Origin: Sterolibacterium sp.
GTDB taxonomy: Bacteria > Pseudomonadota > Gammaproteobacteria > Burkholderiales > Rhodocyclaceae
DNA length: 57,944 nt
Direction: 5' to 3'
NCBI GenBank assembly: GCA_018062105.1
Contig: JAGOSV010000011.1
Coordinates: 1 to 57,944 of the forward strand
Below are positions 19,479 to 28,531 of the stretch, one piece after another. The notes beneath the pieces are model-generated. The model saw only the letters and a program-made list of their open reading frames with translations, was not told where the DNA came from and ran no database searches. Both the position numbers and the translations under genes were made by a program. Each line of letters begins with the position of its first letter. The first letter of the stretch is position 1.

Positions 19479-19603
19479 ATGTATAAGGTCGTGTCCACGA
19501 AGCCGGTGCTGGTGCGTTAATGCTCAAGGTACCTGGTTCCTGGTACCTGGATATCAGGAAAACCCGTGACCTCCCGAAATTTCAACTGATGGATGATGAG
19601 AAC

Positions 19604-20155
19604 ATGAACCGATCCGTATCTGTACCGATACCTGCCTGCGCACTGTTGGCCGCGACCCTGCTGCTGGGCTCTGCGTTGCCGCTGACCGCTCAGGCGCAGG
19701 TGGCAATCATTCAGGACAGCACCGAATTTGCCCGGGTGCTGAATTACTCCGCCCTTCCGGGGCCACAGATGGCACGTCAGGTCTGCAATCCGGTGACAGT
19801 GGTGCATGAACGCGAGCGTGAACGTTCCTCCGGCAGCAATGTCGGGGCGCAAATTGCCGGCGGGGTCCTGGGTGCGGTCGTCGGTTCACGCTTCGGTGGC
19901 GGCCGGGGCAGCGATGTGGCCACGGTCGTTGGTGCCATCGGCGGCGCGATGGCAGGAGATGCTCTGGCCTCGGGTAATGGCAGTAACTACGGCCCGGTTA
20001 CCACGACACAGCAGCAATGCTCCACGGTCTATGAGCCCGGCCCGCCTTCCGGCTATCAGGTGACGTATGACTACAAGGGCAAGCTCTACACGACGACGTT
20101 GCGTACCCCGCCGGGGGAGTATCTGCGGGTACGCAGCCGGATTACGGTGGAATAA
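19604..20155 (+). CDS. Glycine-zipper envelope protein
   Basis: This 183-residue exported protein has a signal peptide (residues about 1-31, cleaved near AQAQ) and a central glycine-zipper segment (VGAQIAGGVLGAVVGSRFGG then VVGAIGGAMAGDALASG) like SlyB/Rcp-type proteins. The C-terminal half (SGYQVTYDYKGKLYTTTLRT) is typical of this family in betaproteobacteria. There is no lipobox cysteine at the cleavage site. It is likely a periplasmic or outer-membrane-associated protein with an envelope-integrity role. An ATG at 19589 is an alternative start. The upstream 125 bp contain the duplicated GGTACCTGG. Confidence 0.85.
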   Translation: MNRSVSVPIPACALLAATLLLGSALPLTAQAQVAIIQDSTEFARVLNYSALPGPQMARQVCNPVTVVHERERERSSGSNVGAQIAGGVLGAVVGSRFGGGRGSDVATVVGAIGGAMAGDALASGNGSNYGPVTTTQQQCSTVYEPGPPSGYQVTYDYKGKLYTTTLRTPPGEYLRVRSRITVE

Positions 20156-20259
20156 GTTCAATTGACCTGAACCTGAATCCGCGCTTTTTATCCAAAACCA
20201 ATCACAAGTTTCTTCGACCGATTACCGGTTTTACTGGTTTCCAACTGCGGTTTCTAGGT

Positions 20260-20679
20260 TCAAAGCGTCTCGGCGCAGAAGACGGCGGGCGTGACGATGC
20301 GTGTGCAGCCAATGTTGCCGCGTTGCAGCAACCCGGCACGGCGGTCACCTGTTACCAGGTAGTCAGCCTCGCCAGCCAAGGCCATCGCTAGCAGGAAAGC
20401 ATCGTTTGGGTCGTCCGCGTCAATGCCATCCGACAGCGGTGGCAATTGCGTCAGAACGATGGCGCGCTGCATATTATTGACCATTGTGCCGACGCGGTGC
20501 GCGGGCAGGATGGTCTTGAGCCTGGGGTAGCGGCTCACCCGCCGCAGCTCATCAAGCTGCGCCGCCGATGTGACCAGCTCGAAGCGCGCCGCGCGCCAGG
20601 CGCGATAGATTGCATCGGGCGGTCCGTGTGGCGAAATCAGCGCGCCGAGCAGCACGTTGGTGTCGAGGATGACACGCAT
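20260..20679 (-). CDS. PIN-domain ribonuclease toxin
   Basis: This is a 139-residue PIN domain. The first acidic residue is in MRVILDTNVLLGAL, the central one in SAAQLDELRRVS, and the last cluster in DADDPNDAFLLAMALAGEAD followed by YLVTGDRRAGLL. Such VapC/PIN_3-type proteins are Mg-dependent RNases. The ATG at 20679 overlaps the antitoxin stop by one base (TGATG). It is the second gene of a two-gene TA operon. Confidence 0.9.
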   Translation of the reverse strand: MRVILDTNVLLGALISPHGPPDAIYRAWRAARFELVTSAAQLDELRRVSRYPRLKTILPAHRVGTMVNNMQRAIVLTQLPPLSDGIDADDPNDAFLLAMALAGEADYLVTGDRRAGLLQRGNIGCTRIVTPAVFCAETL

Positions 20680-20918
20680 CAATGCTCGCGTGCCCATTGC
20701 ACAGCCTCGTCAATGAGGTCGGTCAGTTCGGTTTCGCTCATGCCGGCGGCGGCCGTCTTGGCTTGATCGACGGCGCGCTCCAGCAGGTAGGCGCGTACGG
20801 CCTCTTCGATGAAGCGCGACAAGTCACCCTTGCGGCCACCGCCCTGCGCGGCGATGAACATGCGCACGGACTGATCTACGTCCGGCGATACGGCGATGTT
20901 CCAGCGAACGGTGTTCAT
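20679..20918 (-). CDS. Ribbon-helix-helix antitoxin
   Basis: This 79-residue CopG/RHH-like protein opens MNTVRWNIAVSPDVDQSVRM. The RHH is followed by KGDLSRFIEEAVRAYLLERA and an acidic C-terminal tail that should bind the PIN toxin. I chose the internal ATG at 20918 because family members start MNTVRWNI; an ATG-like upstream extension overlaps the operator-like repeat. Confidence 0.87.
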   Translation of the reverse strand: MNTVRWNIAVSPDVDQSVRMFIAAQGGGRKGDLSRFIEEAVRAYLLERAVDQAKTAAAGMSETELTDLIDEAVQWAREH

Positions 20919-20942
20919 GATGATCTCCACGATCAGTGTTTG

Positions 20943-20964
20943 GGTGTATCGGTGTTTATACACC
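20943..20964 (-). promoter_or_regulatory. Inverted repeat, probable TA operator
   Basis: GGTGTAT (20943-20949) and ATACACC (20958-20964) form a 7-bp inverted repeat 25-46 bases before the antitoxin start, where an RHH autorepressor would bind. Confidence 0.5.
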
Positions 20965-21073
20965 TTATCGCCGCTACCGACAAAGGCTTGATAACAGGCG
21001 CTCTCTGTGCCCTGCTTTGTTTTACTGGGGCTTCATTGGCAGAATGTGCCAATACGTACCCTGGGAGATCGCC

Positions 21074-21136
21074 ATGCCCACCCGCAATGTCGTACTGACG
21101 GGCAGCTGGGCAAAAGTAGCCCGAGATCAGGGATAA
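21074..21136 (+). pseudogene. Truncated ParD-like antitoxin remnant
   Basis: A 20-codon frame with a reasonable ribosome site (GGGAGA) encodes MPTRNVVLTGSWAKVARDQG. Its first nine residues match the start of ParD-type antitoxins, after which the sequence loses similarity and stops. The rest of 20965-21357 holds no gene I can support. The piece looks like a dead toxin-antitoxin copy beside the live RHH/PIN pair. Confidence 0.4.
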
Positions 21137-21357
21137 CGCCACGATCAAGGTGAAGACCGGTATTTATCGTATCCGGGTCATGGGCGGCTTTCGTCTGCCA
21201 ACGCGTCAGCAGGATGAGGGGCGCGAAATGTATGGTGACATACAGTGACATACGGCGATGCGTGATGATGCACGGCGTATAGCGAGCGATCCCGACGCCG
21301 GAGTGAATGCTTCTGAAGCTTTCTGAGGATTTCTGCGGTTTAGTGAGACCGAGACCG

Positions 21358-22176
21358 TCACCAGAGCTTCCACCAGGGGTCTGAGTTTTCCAGGCCCTTG
21401 GCGTAGAAGCGGCTGTTCGGGAAGTTGCGGCGCATGACGCGCTCGGTATCATCGCGCAGGTCTTTCATGCCCAGGGCATCGTAGCCACGGATGACGATGG
21501 CTAGCGCGTCTTCGGTGGCGGGGGTGCCAGCGTAGTTCTTGAGGACATCCTGGGCGCGGTTGACGGCGGCAATATAAGCACCGCGCCGCAGGTAGTAGTC
21601 GGCAACATGGACTTCATGGGTGGCCAGGGTGTTGACCAGGTATTTCATGCGTGCCGTAGCGTCACCAGCGTATTTGCTGGTGGGGAATTTGGTGACCAGT
21701 TCCTTGAAGGCTTCGAAGGATTCGCGGGCGGATTTCGGATCGCGCTCGGTGACATCCTGCTGGCTGACGTAGCCGAACAGGCCAAGGTCTTCGTTGAAGT
21801 TGGCCAGGCCTTTCAGGTAATAGGCGTAATCGACGTTGGGATGGTTCGGGTGCAGGCGGATGAAGCGGTCACAGGCGGCAATGGCGGCGATGGGCTCGGA
21901 TTGCTTGAAGTTGGCATAGGCGATTTCCAGTTGGGCCTGCTGGGCATGGCGACCATAGGGGAAACGTGATTCCAGCTTTTCGAAGAGCTTGATGGCCTTG
22001 TCCCAGGCCCCGTCGCTGGCGGCTTCGCGGGCTTCATCGTAGAGCTTCTGAGCCGACCAACCGCTGGTTTCATCGGATTGCTCGGGTGTCGAGCTGCAGC
22101 CGATGAGCAGCGTCAGGGGGCTGGCGGTAATCAGGAAAAGGGCTGTCAGAGCCGCTAAACTACGCATGATGAGCAT
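21358..22176 (-). CDS. bamD: Outer membrane assembly lipoprotein BamD
   Basis: This is a 272-residue lipoprotein (269 if the ATG at 22167 is used, which has the better ribosome-site spacing). The signal peptide ends in the lipobox LLIGC. TPR repeats follow (WSAQKLYDEAREAASDGAWD, RFPYGRHAQQAQLEIAYANF, RFIRLHPNHPNVDYAYYLKG). BamD is an essential part of the BAM complex that inserts outer-membrane beta-barrels. It is divergent from rluD with the two starts overlapping or nearly so, a common arrangement in betaproteobacteria. Confidence 0.95.
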   Translation of the reverse strand: MLIMRSLAALTALFLITASPLTLLIGCSSTPEQSDETSGWSAQKLYDEAREAASDGAWDKAIKLFEKLESRFPYGRHAQQAQLEIAYANFKQSEPIAAIAACDRFIRLHPNHPNVDYAYYLKGLANFNEDLGLFGYVSQQDVTERDPKSARESFEAFKELVTKFPTSKYAGDATARMKYLVNTLATHEVHVADYYLRRGAYIAAVNRAQDVLKNYAGTPATEDALAIVIRGYDALGMKDLRDDTERVMRRNFPNSRFYAKGLENSDPWWKLW

Positions 22177-23224
22177 TCCGCAAAAAAATCTGCGCGATTA
22201 TAGCGTAAGCCTTGAGGCCGTCCCGGGTGATGAAGAGGGGTACGACGATGAAGGAGGGGGGGCGGCCACGGAGCGTGTGTCAGCCTTCAGTGTGCCGGCG
22301 GATTGTGCCGGCATGCGTCTCGATCAGGCTCTGGCGCGTTTGCTGCCGCAGCATTCACGCAGCCGCCTGCAAGGGTGGCTGCGTGAGGGACGGATATTGC
22401 TGGCCGGGCAGGCCGGGCTGGATGCCAAGCACAAGGTGTGGGGCGGCGAGCCGGTCGAATTGTTGACGGCCTTGTTCGACCCGCGCACACAGCCGGCACA
22501 GGCGGAGGATATTCCGCTGACGATCGTCCATGAAGATGATGACCTGCTCGTCATCGACAAGCCGGCCGGTCTGGTCGTGCATCCGGGCAGCGGCAACTGG
22601 CAGGGCACGCTGCTCAATGCCTTGTTGCACCACGCGCCTTCCCTGGCCGAAATTCCGCGTGCCGGGATCGTCCATCGGCTCGACAAGGACACCACCGGGC
22701 TGATGGTCGTCGCCAAAACCTTGGCCGCACAGACGGATCTGGTGCGCCAGCTGCAGGCACGCAGTGTCCAGCGTCGTTATCTGGCGCTGGTGCATGGCGT
22801 CGCACCGCAGGAGGGGCGGGTGGAGGCGCCGATTGGCCGTCATCCGACGCAGCGCACCCGGATGGCTGTCGTTCCGCTCGAGCGTCATGGCAAGGAAGCT
22901 CGCACGCAGTACCGTGTGCTGGAACGTTTTGCCCGGCTGGCGCTGAGTCTGGTCGAGTGTCGTCTGGAAACCGGGCGCACCCACCAGATTCGCGTTCATC
23001 TGTCGTCCATCGGCCATCCCCTGGTGGGCGATCCAGTGTATGGCCGCGCTCCCTCATCACGTCTGCCGCCGCTGCTGGCGGATTTTCCACGGCAGGCGCT
23101 GCATGCCTGGCAGCTTTGCCTGCGCCATCCGCGACAGCAGGTGGACTCATGCTGGCAGGCACCGCTGGCGGCAGACTTCGCCAGGCTGTTGGAGGAAATC
23201 CGTGCGCTGGAGGCCGCGGCATGA
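22169..23224 (+). CDS. rluD: 23S rRNA pseudouridine synthase
   Basis: This is a 351-residue RluD-type enzyme that makes pseudouridines 1911/1915/1917 in helix 69. The S4-like domain comes first (GMRLDQALARLLPQHSRSRL). The catalytic aspartate follows in AGIVHRLDKDTTGLMVVAKT. Family motifs are RRYLALVHGV, TGRTHQIRVHL and GHPLVGDPVYG. The N-terminal 45 residues are acidic and poorly conserved, so the true start could be ATG 22169 or the GTG at 22277. Its stop overlaps the pgeF start (ATGA). Confidence 0.93.
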   Translation: MSIPQKNLRDYSVSLEAVPGDEEGYDDEGGGAATERVSAFSVPADCAGMRLDQALARLLPQHSRSRLQGWLREGRILLAGQAGLDAKHKVWGGEPVELLTALFDPRTQPAQAEDIPLTIVHEDDDLLVIDKPAGLVVHPGSGNWQGTLLNALLHHAPSLAEIPRAGIVHRLDKDTTGLMVVAKTLAAQTDLVRQLQARSVQRRYLALVHGVAPQEGRVEAPIGRHPTQRTRMAVVPLERHGKEARTQYRVLERFARLALSLVECRLETGRTHQIRVHLSSIGHPLVGDPVYGRAPSSRLPPLLADFPRQALHAWQLCLRHPRQQVDSCWQAPLAADFARLLEEIRALEAAA

Positions 23225-24057
23225 GCGAGGCTGGAAACGAGAACGATAACGGCTGGATGACGCCGGACTGGTCGGCCTGCGGTGCCGTGCCGCACGGGGT
23301 TGGTGCGCTGCAGACGACACGCCAGAGCCTGAACGGGGTGAGTGCTGCGCCTTATGATGCCTTCAATCTGGCGCTGCATGTCGATGATGATCCGGCGGCC
23401 GTGCAGGCCAATCGCCGGCAATTGCGCCAACATCTGCCGGCCGAGCCGTTATGGCTGGAACAGGTGCATGGCATCGGAGTGGTTGATGCCGACGACGACA
23501 ACGCACTCGTGCCGGCGGTCATGCCGCCACGCGCCGATGCCAGTTTCAGCCGTCGTCCGGGGCGGGTGTGTGCGGTCATGACGGCGGATTGTCTGCCACT
23601 GCTGCTGGCTGCCCGCGATGGTTCCGTTGTGGCTGCAGCCCATGCCGGCTGGCGTGGTCTGGCGGCCGGGGTGATCGAGGCGACCGTGGCGGCGATGACT
23701 GCGATCACAAAGGTGTCAGCAACGACAAAGGCGCTGCCTGCGGAGGAACTGGTGGTGTGGCTCGGCCCTGCCATCGGTACCCGGGCGTTTGAAGTCGGTG
23801 CCGAAGTGCGGACAGCCTTCTGCCGCCAGGACGAGCTGGCAGAACAGGCGTTCGTTGCGCTGCCCTCACGGGACGGGCAGGAAAAATGGCACTGCGATCT
23901 GGCACTGCTGGCACGGCAACGTCTGATGGCTTTGGGCGTGCGCTTCATCGGTGGCGGGCAGTGGTGTACCTTCAGCGATCCACAGCATTTTTATTCCCAC
24001 CGGCGCGATGGAACGAGCGGGCGCATGGCGACACTGATCTGGAAGAAAGAGGGTTGA
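23221..24057 (+). CDS. pgeF: Purine nucleoside phosphorylase/laccase-domain protein
   Basis: This is a 278-residue multicopper-like YfiH/PgeF family protein. The zinc/copper-binding histidine and cysteine are visible in LEQVHG, MTADCLPLLLAARDG, AAHAGWRGLAAGVIE and WLGPAIG, with the C-terminal CTFSDPQHFYSHRRDG. Members phosphorolyse purine nucleosides and edit peptidoglycan precursors. It is coupled to rluD by a four-base overlap, a widely conserved pairing. Confidence 0.93.
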   Translation: MSEAGNENDNGWMTPDWSACGAVPHGVGALQTTRQSLNGVSAAPYDAFNLALHVDDDPAAVQANRRQLRQHLPAEPLWLEQVHGIGVVDADDDNALVPAVMPPRADASFSRRPGRVCAVMTADCLPLLLAARDGSVVAAAHAGWRGLAAGVIEATVAAMTAITKVSATTKALPAEELVVWLGPAIGTRAFEVGAEVRTAFCRQDELAEQAFVALPSRDGQEKWHCDLALLARQRLMALGVRFIGGGQWCTFSDPQHFYSHRRDGTSGRMATLIWKKEG

Positions 24058-24096
24058 GCCTGAGGTGAAGCCTGAGGAGATACTGAACAGATCAAA

Positions 24097-24168
24097 TCCG
24101 TTCGGGCTGAACCTGTCGAAGCCTTTGTTTTCATGAGAATGCCCTTCGACAAGCCCAGGGCGAACGGA
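24097..24168. repeat. Dispersed inverted-repeat element
   Basis: Two 27-base arms (24097-24123 and 24142-24168) form an imperfect hairpin around an 18-base centre. Each arm resembles the sequence family with a TTCG...CTGTCGAAG core that occurs as scattered intergenic copies in many proteobacteria. It lies between pgeF and the ZIP transporter. The flanking 24058-24325 has no gene. Confidence 0.65.
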
Positions 24169-24265
24169 GCGAATCAGTATTTCCCTGAGGTCGGAATTGA
24201 AGGAAGAAGGTGGTTTGTCATTTTCATCCCGCAGGGAAACCGGCTGGTGGCGCTGACCTGCGGCG

Positions 24266-24271
24266 TATAAT
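24266..24271 (+). promoter_or_regulatory. TATAAT -10 element before the ZIP gene
   Basis: A perfect TATAAT lies 54 bases before the ATG; the best -35 (CTGGTG at 24244) is weak. It is followed by two direct copies of GCGCACTTTTCT (24273-24296) and a third partial one, a possible regulatory repeat. Confidence 0.45.
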
Positions 24272-24325
24272 CGCGCACTTTTCTGCGCACTTTTCTCGCG
24301 CACCTTCACCCCGGCGGCCTTGCTC

Positions 24326-25210
24326 ATGTCTTCTCTTTCGTGGATTCTGCTGATGACCTTTGCCGGTGGGCTGGTTTCCGTGCTGGCGGCGGCATTGTTT
24401 GCCATCACGGCCAGTCAGCGGTGGCTCAATCATCTGGTCAGCTATGCCATCGGTGCCTTGCTGGGCGCGGCTTTTCTCGAAGTTTTGCCGCATGCAGTGG
24501 TCTCCAGTGGTGATGCCAGCTCGACTTCGGCCATTGTGCTGGCGGGAATTTTGGGGTTTTTCGTGCTGGAAAAGCTGGTGCTCTGGCGGCATTGCCACAT
24601 GGAGCATTGCGAGGGGCATGAGCCACATAGTCATAGTCATAGTCATAGTCATGGACATGCGCATGCCCATGCTCATACACATGGCCACTCGTCACATGAA
24701 GGCGGGCGTAGCGGCCTGCTCATCATGGTGGGCGACACTTTTCACAATTTCGTCGATGGCGTGCTGATTGCCGCAGCGTTCATGGAGAGTACGCAACTGG
24801 GCATTGTGACTTCACTGGCCATCATTGCCCACGAGATTCCGCAGGAAGTGGGGGATTTCGCCATCCTGCTGCATTCGGGCTACAGCCGCGTCAAGGCCTT
24901 GTGGTTCAACGTATTGTCGACCATGGCAACCCTGGTCGGCGGGTTGCTGGCGTACTTTGCCCTGTCGGCGATGCAAGGGGCGGTGCCGGTGTTCCTGGCG
25001 CTGGCAGCGGCCAGCATGATCTATGTCGCCGTGGCTGATCTCATCCCCGGTCTGCACAAACGCACCGAACTGCGTGCCACCGTACAGCAGGTGCTGCTGA
25101 TCGGCTGTGGCATCTTCACCATTTATACCGCGCATCATCTGGTCGAGCATGTGCTGGAAGATGGTCTGGGGGGCGTATCCGTGGAATCACCGGCGCTCAT
25201 TGCGCATTGA
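24326..25210 (+). CDS. ZIP-family metal transporter
   Basis: This is a 294-residue ZIP (ZupT-like) transporter for zinc or other divalent metals. About eight membrane segments are predicted. A His-rich cytoplasmic loop at about 95-130 (HSHSHSHSHGHAHAHAH) is encoded partly by a 6-bp microsatellite. The transport motif is IAAFMESTQ... to AHEIPQEVGDFAILLHSGYS, with the paired His/Glu metal site. The start is the ATG of MSSLSWILLM; a TTG two codons earlier is possible. Confidence 0.93.
   Translation: MSSLSWILLMTFAGGLVSVLAAALFAITASQRWLNHLVSYAIGALLGAAFLEVLPHAVVSSGDASSTSAIVLAGILGFFVLEKLVLWRHCHMEHCEGHEPHSHSHSHSHGHAHAHAHTHGHSSHEGGRSGLLIMVGDTFHNFVDGVLIAAAFMESTQLGIVTSLAIIAHEIPQEVGDFAILLHSGYSRVKALWFNVLSTMATLVGGLLAYFALSAMQGAVPVFLALAAASMIYVAVADLIPGLHKRTELRATVQQVLLIGCGIFTIYTAHHLVEHVLEDGLGGVSVESPALIAH
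24627..24652 (+). repeat. AGTCAT hexamer microsatellite
   Basis: Four tandem AGTCAT units encode His-Ser pairs in the transporter's metal-binding loop. Unit loss or gain would keep the frame and change the number of histidines. Confidence 0.75.
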
Positions 25211-25237
25211 TTGCATTGCATTGACCCGAGTGCCGTC

Positions 25238-26572
25238 ATGAAACATCAGCAACTTTTGCAGCGTAGCCGGCAGGCCGTCTGGCATCCCTGTACCCAGATG
25301 AAGGCGCATGAGGCGCTGCCGCTGGTGCCCATCGCGCGGGGGCAGGGGGTCTGGCTGTTTGATCCGGACGGGCGGCGCTATCTCGATGCCATCAGCTCCT
25401 GGTGGGTAAATCTGTTTGGTCACGCCCATCCCCGCATCAACGCGGCGCTGCGCGAGCAACTCGACACCCTGGAGCATGTCATGCTGGCTGGCTTCACGCA
25501 TGCGCCGGTGGTTGAGCTCTCCGAGCGTCTGGCGGCGCTGACTGGCGGGGCATTAGGGCATTGCTTTTACGCATCCGACGGGGCTTCGGCTGTCGAAATC
25601 GCGATGAAGATGAGCCTGCACTACTGGCGTAACGTTGGCCGGCCGCAAAAGACCCGCTATCTCAATCTCGCCGGCAGCTATCACGGCGAGACGGTCGGTG
25701 CGCTGTCGGTCACCGATGTTGCCCTGTTCCGTGATGCCTACGCGCCCTTGCTGCGTGCCGGCACGAGCGTGCCCAGCCCCGATGCACGTCTGGCTGTTCC
25801 GGGTGAGGATGCCATCGAATATGCACGGCGCTGTGCGCGGGCGGTGGAGGAATTGCTGGCACAGCATCACCAGGAGATTGCTGCCCTGATCGTCGAGCCG
25901 CTGGTGCAGTGTGCCGCCGGCATGGCCATGCATGATCCGGAGTACCTGCGTCTGGTGCGGGACAGCTGCGCCCGCCATCAGGTGCATTTCATCGCCGACG
26001 AGATTGCCGTCGGTTGTGGTCGCAGCGGGACTTTTTTTGCCTGCGAACAGGCTGGCCGCTGGCCCGATTTCCTGTGCCTGTCCAAGGGCATCAGTGGCGG
26101 TTATCTGCCCTTGTCGCTGGTGATGACGACGGACGATGTCTACCAGGCCTTTTATGCCGACGAGGTGGCACGCGGTTTTCTGCACTCCCATTCCTACACC
26201 GGCAACCCGCTGGCCTGCCGTGCCGCACTGGCTACGCTCGATATTTTCCGTGATGACGATGTGCTGGTTGCCAATCGCCAGCGCACGGACTGGGTGGCGC
26301 AAAGCGGGGAGATGGCCGCTTTGCGCGATCATTCGCACGTGCGTCACTTCCGCAACCGCGGCATGATCTGGGCGTTCGATGTCGACACCCAGGATCCCCG
26401 CTTTGCCCATCGTGCCTTTGCCCATGCGCTGCGCCATGAACTGTTGTTGCGGCCCATTGGCAACACCGTATATTTCATGCCGCCCTATGTGATTAGTGAG
26501 GACGAGATGCGGCAATTGTTGCAAGGCACACGACAGGTCATCGATGAAACGCTTGATGAGTTATCGACATGA
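25238..26572 (+). CDS. bioA: Adenosylmethionine-8-amino-7-oxononanoate transaminase
   Basis: This 444-residue class III aminotransferase makes 7,8-diaminopelargonate from KAPA. It shows [20 protein letters not shown] near the start, [48 protein letters not shown] and the PLP lysine in [14 protein letters not shown]. These are specific to BioA. The start at 25238 removes an unlikely nine-residue upstream extension. It is coupled to bioF by a four-base overlap (ATGA). Confidence 0.97.
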   Translation: MKHQQLLQRSRQAVWHPCTQMKAHEALPLVPIARGQGVWLFDPDGRRYLDAISSWWVNLFGHAHPRINAALREQLDTLEHVMLAGFTHAPVVELSERLAALTGGALGHCFYASDGASAVEIAMKMSLHYWRNVGRPQKTRYLNLAGSYHGETVGALSVTDVALFRDAYAPLLRAGTSVPSPDARLAVPGEDAIEYARRCARAVEELLAQHHQEIAALIVEPLVQCAAGMAMHDPEYLRLVRDSCARHQVHFIADEIAVGCGRSGTFFACEQAGRWPDFLCLSKGISGGYLPLSLVMTTDDVYQAFYADEVARGFLHSHSYTGNPLACRAALATLDIFRDDDVLVANRQRTDWVAQSGEMAALRDHSHVRHFRNRGMIWAFDVDTQDPRFAHRAFAHALRHELLLRPIGNTVYFMPPYVISEDEMRQLLQGTRQVIDETLDELST

Positions 26573-27768
26573 GGGATGAGGAGCATCTCTTTGCAACAGA
26601 CCTCGAGCGGCTGCGCGAACAGGCGTTGCTGCGCGTGCGCCGGATTGTCGGGACGGCTTGTCGCCCGGAAGTTGTCGTCGATGGCCGCCCGTTGCTGGCA
26701 TTTTGCAGCAACGACTACCTGGGTCTGGCCAGCGATCCGCAGCTCGTTGCGGCGGCCAAGGAGGGGGCCGATCTTTACGGTGTCGGCTCCGGGGCCTCGC
26801 ACCTGATCAGCGGGCATTACCAGGCCCATCATCAGCTCGAGGAGCGTCTGGCGGCCTTTGTCGGCATGGCGCGTGCGCTGTATTTTTCGACCGGTTATCT
26901 GGCCAACATCGGTGCCTTGACCGCACTGGTGCAGGGAAGTCAGATGGAGCCGGGCGATCAGGCACCCTCCGCAGCGGTATTCTCCGATGCCCTTAATCAT
27001 GCCTCGCTGATCGATGGCATCCGCCTGTCCGGGGCGGAAAAGCATATCTATCCGCATGTCGATCTGGCGGCGCTGGAGGCGGCGCTGGCCGCCAGTACGG
27101 CGCAGCGCAAGCTGGTGGTCAGCGATGCCGTGTTCAGCATGGATGGGGATATCGCGCCCCTGCCGGAGCTGCTGGCCCTGTGTGCACGCCACGATGCTTT
27201 CCTGCTGGTCGATGATGCCCACGGATTGGGCGTGCTTGGTACGCAAGGGGGGGGCAGTCTGGCGCACTTTGGCATCTGCCCGGAGGAACATCCACGGCTG
27301 GTCTATATCGGCACGCTGGGCAAGGCCGCTGGCGTGGCCGGGGCATTCGTTGCTGCGGCAGAGGGGATCATCGAATGGCTGCTGCAACGGGCGCGTACCT
27401 ACATCTACACCACGGGTGCGCCGCCGCTGCTAGCTCACGCGCTGCTGACCAGCCTGACATTGATGGCCGCGGGCGATGAGCGTCGCGCTCATCTGGCGGC
27501 ACGAATCCAGCAACTGCACGATGGGTTGCGGCTGCGCCGCTGGCGGCTGCTGGATTCCGCCAGTCCCATCCAGCCCCTGATCCTGGGTGAAAACAGCGAA
27601 GCCCTGCGCGTCGGTCAGGCATTGCTCGACGCCGGCCTGTGGGTGCCGGCAATCCGCCCGCCGACGGTGCCGGTGGGCACGGCACGATTGCGCATCACCC
27701 TGTCGGCCGCACACACTGCAACACAGGTGCAAAGGCTGATCGACACGCTGAATGCCCTAGAGACATAG
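26569..27768 (+). CDS. bioF: 8-amino-7-oxononanoate synthase
   Basis: This 399-residue alpha-oxoamine synthase condenses pimeloyl-ACP/CoA with alanine. It has [64 protein letters not shown] and the PLP lysine in [15 protein letters not shown]. Length is slightly above E. coli because of a loop near 120-130 ([14 protein letters not shown]). Confidence 0.97.
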   Translation: MRDEEHLFATDLERLREQALLRVRRIVGTACRPEVVVDGRPLLAFCSNDYLGLASDPQLVAAAKEGADLYGVGSGASHLISGHYQAHHQLEERLAAFVGMARALYFSTGYLANIGALTALVQGSQMEPGDQAPSAAVFSDALNHASLIDGIRLSGAEKHIYPHVDLAALEAALAASTAQRKLVVSDAVFSMDGDIAPLPELLALCARHDAFLLVDDAHGLGVLGTQGGGSLAHFGICPEEHPRLVYIGTLGKAAGVAGAFVAAAEGIIEWLLQRARTYIYTTGAPPLLAHALLTSLTLMAAGDERRAHLAARIQQLHDGLRLRRWRLLDSASPIQPLILGENSEALRVGQALLDAGLWVPAIRPPTVPVGTARLRITLSAAHTATQVQRLIDTLNALET

Positions 27769-27778
27769 AAGCCCGGCC

Positions 27779-28531
27779 ATGACGCTGAAGCTTTCCTGTT
27801 TTGTCACCGGCACCGATACCGATGTCGGCAAGACGCTGGTGGCGGCTGCCTTACTGCACAAATGCGTTGAGCGTGGCTGGCGCAGCATCGGCATGAAGCC
27901 GGTAGCCGCCGGTGGCACGCAGGAAGCCGCTGGGCAGTGGCGCAATGCCGATGCCGATGCCCTCATGGCTGCGGCGAACGTGACGGCTGCGCTCGAGGAC
28001 ATCAATCCCTACTGCTTTCCCGAAGCCATCGCTCCGCATCTGGCCGCGGCACACGCCGGTCGCCGCATCGAACCGGAATGCATCCTGGACAGCTTCCGTC
28101 GCTTGCAAGCCCGGGCGGAAGCCATCGTCGTCGAGGGAGCCGGGGGATTTCTGATTCCGCTCAACGAACGGAACGACAGTGCTGCGCTGGTGTCCATGCT
28201 GGAGCTGCCGGTGGTGTTAGTGGTGGGCATGCGCCTGGGCTGCATCAATCATGCACTGCTGACGCAGGAGGCCATACTGGCGCGGGGCTTGTCGTTGGTG
28301 GGCTGGGTGGCCAATGTGATCGATCCGCAGATGGCGGAGTTGGAGGACAATCTGGCCACCCTGCGAGCACACCTGTCTGCACCGCTGCTGGGTGTCGTGC
28401 CCTGGCTAGATCATCCGGATCCGCTGCGGGTGGCGGCCTGCCTGTCGCTGCCGGCGGATGGCGCGGTCGTGCTGGCAAAATCCGGGAATGTTCGTAACGG
28501 CAGACAGGGTAACGGTAGACAAAAACAATGA
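27779..28531 (+). CDS. bioD: Dethiobiotin synthetase
   Basis: This 250-residue P-loop carboxylase forms the ureido ring of dethiobiotin. It shows CFVTGTDTDVGKTLVAAALL (P-loop), GMKPVAAGG and VEGAGGFLIPLNE. It lies ten bases after bioF in bioA-bioF-bioD. bioB, bioC and bioH are not in this window. The last codons overlap the next gene. Confidence 0.97.
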   Translation: MTLKLSCFVTGTDTDVGKTLVAAALLHKCVERGWRSIGMKPVAAGGTQEAAGQWRNADADALMAAANVTAALEDINPYCFPEAIAPHLAAAHAGRRIEPECILDSFRRLQARAEAIVVEGAGGFLIPLNERNDSAALVSMLELPVVLVVGMRLGCINHALLTQEAILARGLSLVGWVANVIDPQMAELEDNLATLRAHLSAPLLGVVPWLDHPDPLRVAACLSLPADGAVVLAKSGNVRNGRQGNGRQKQ

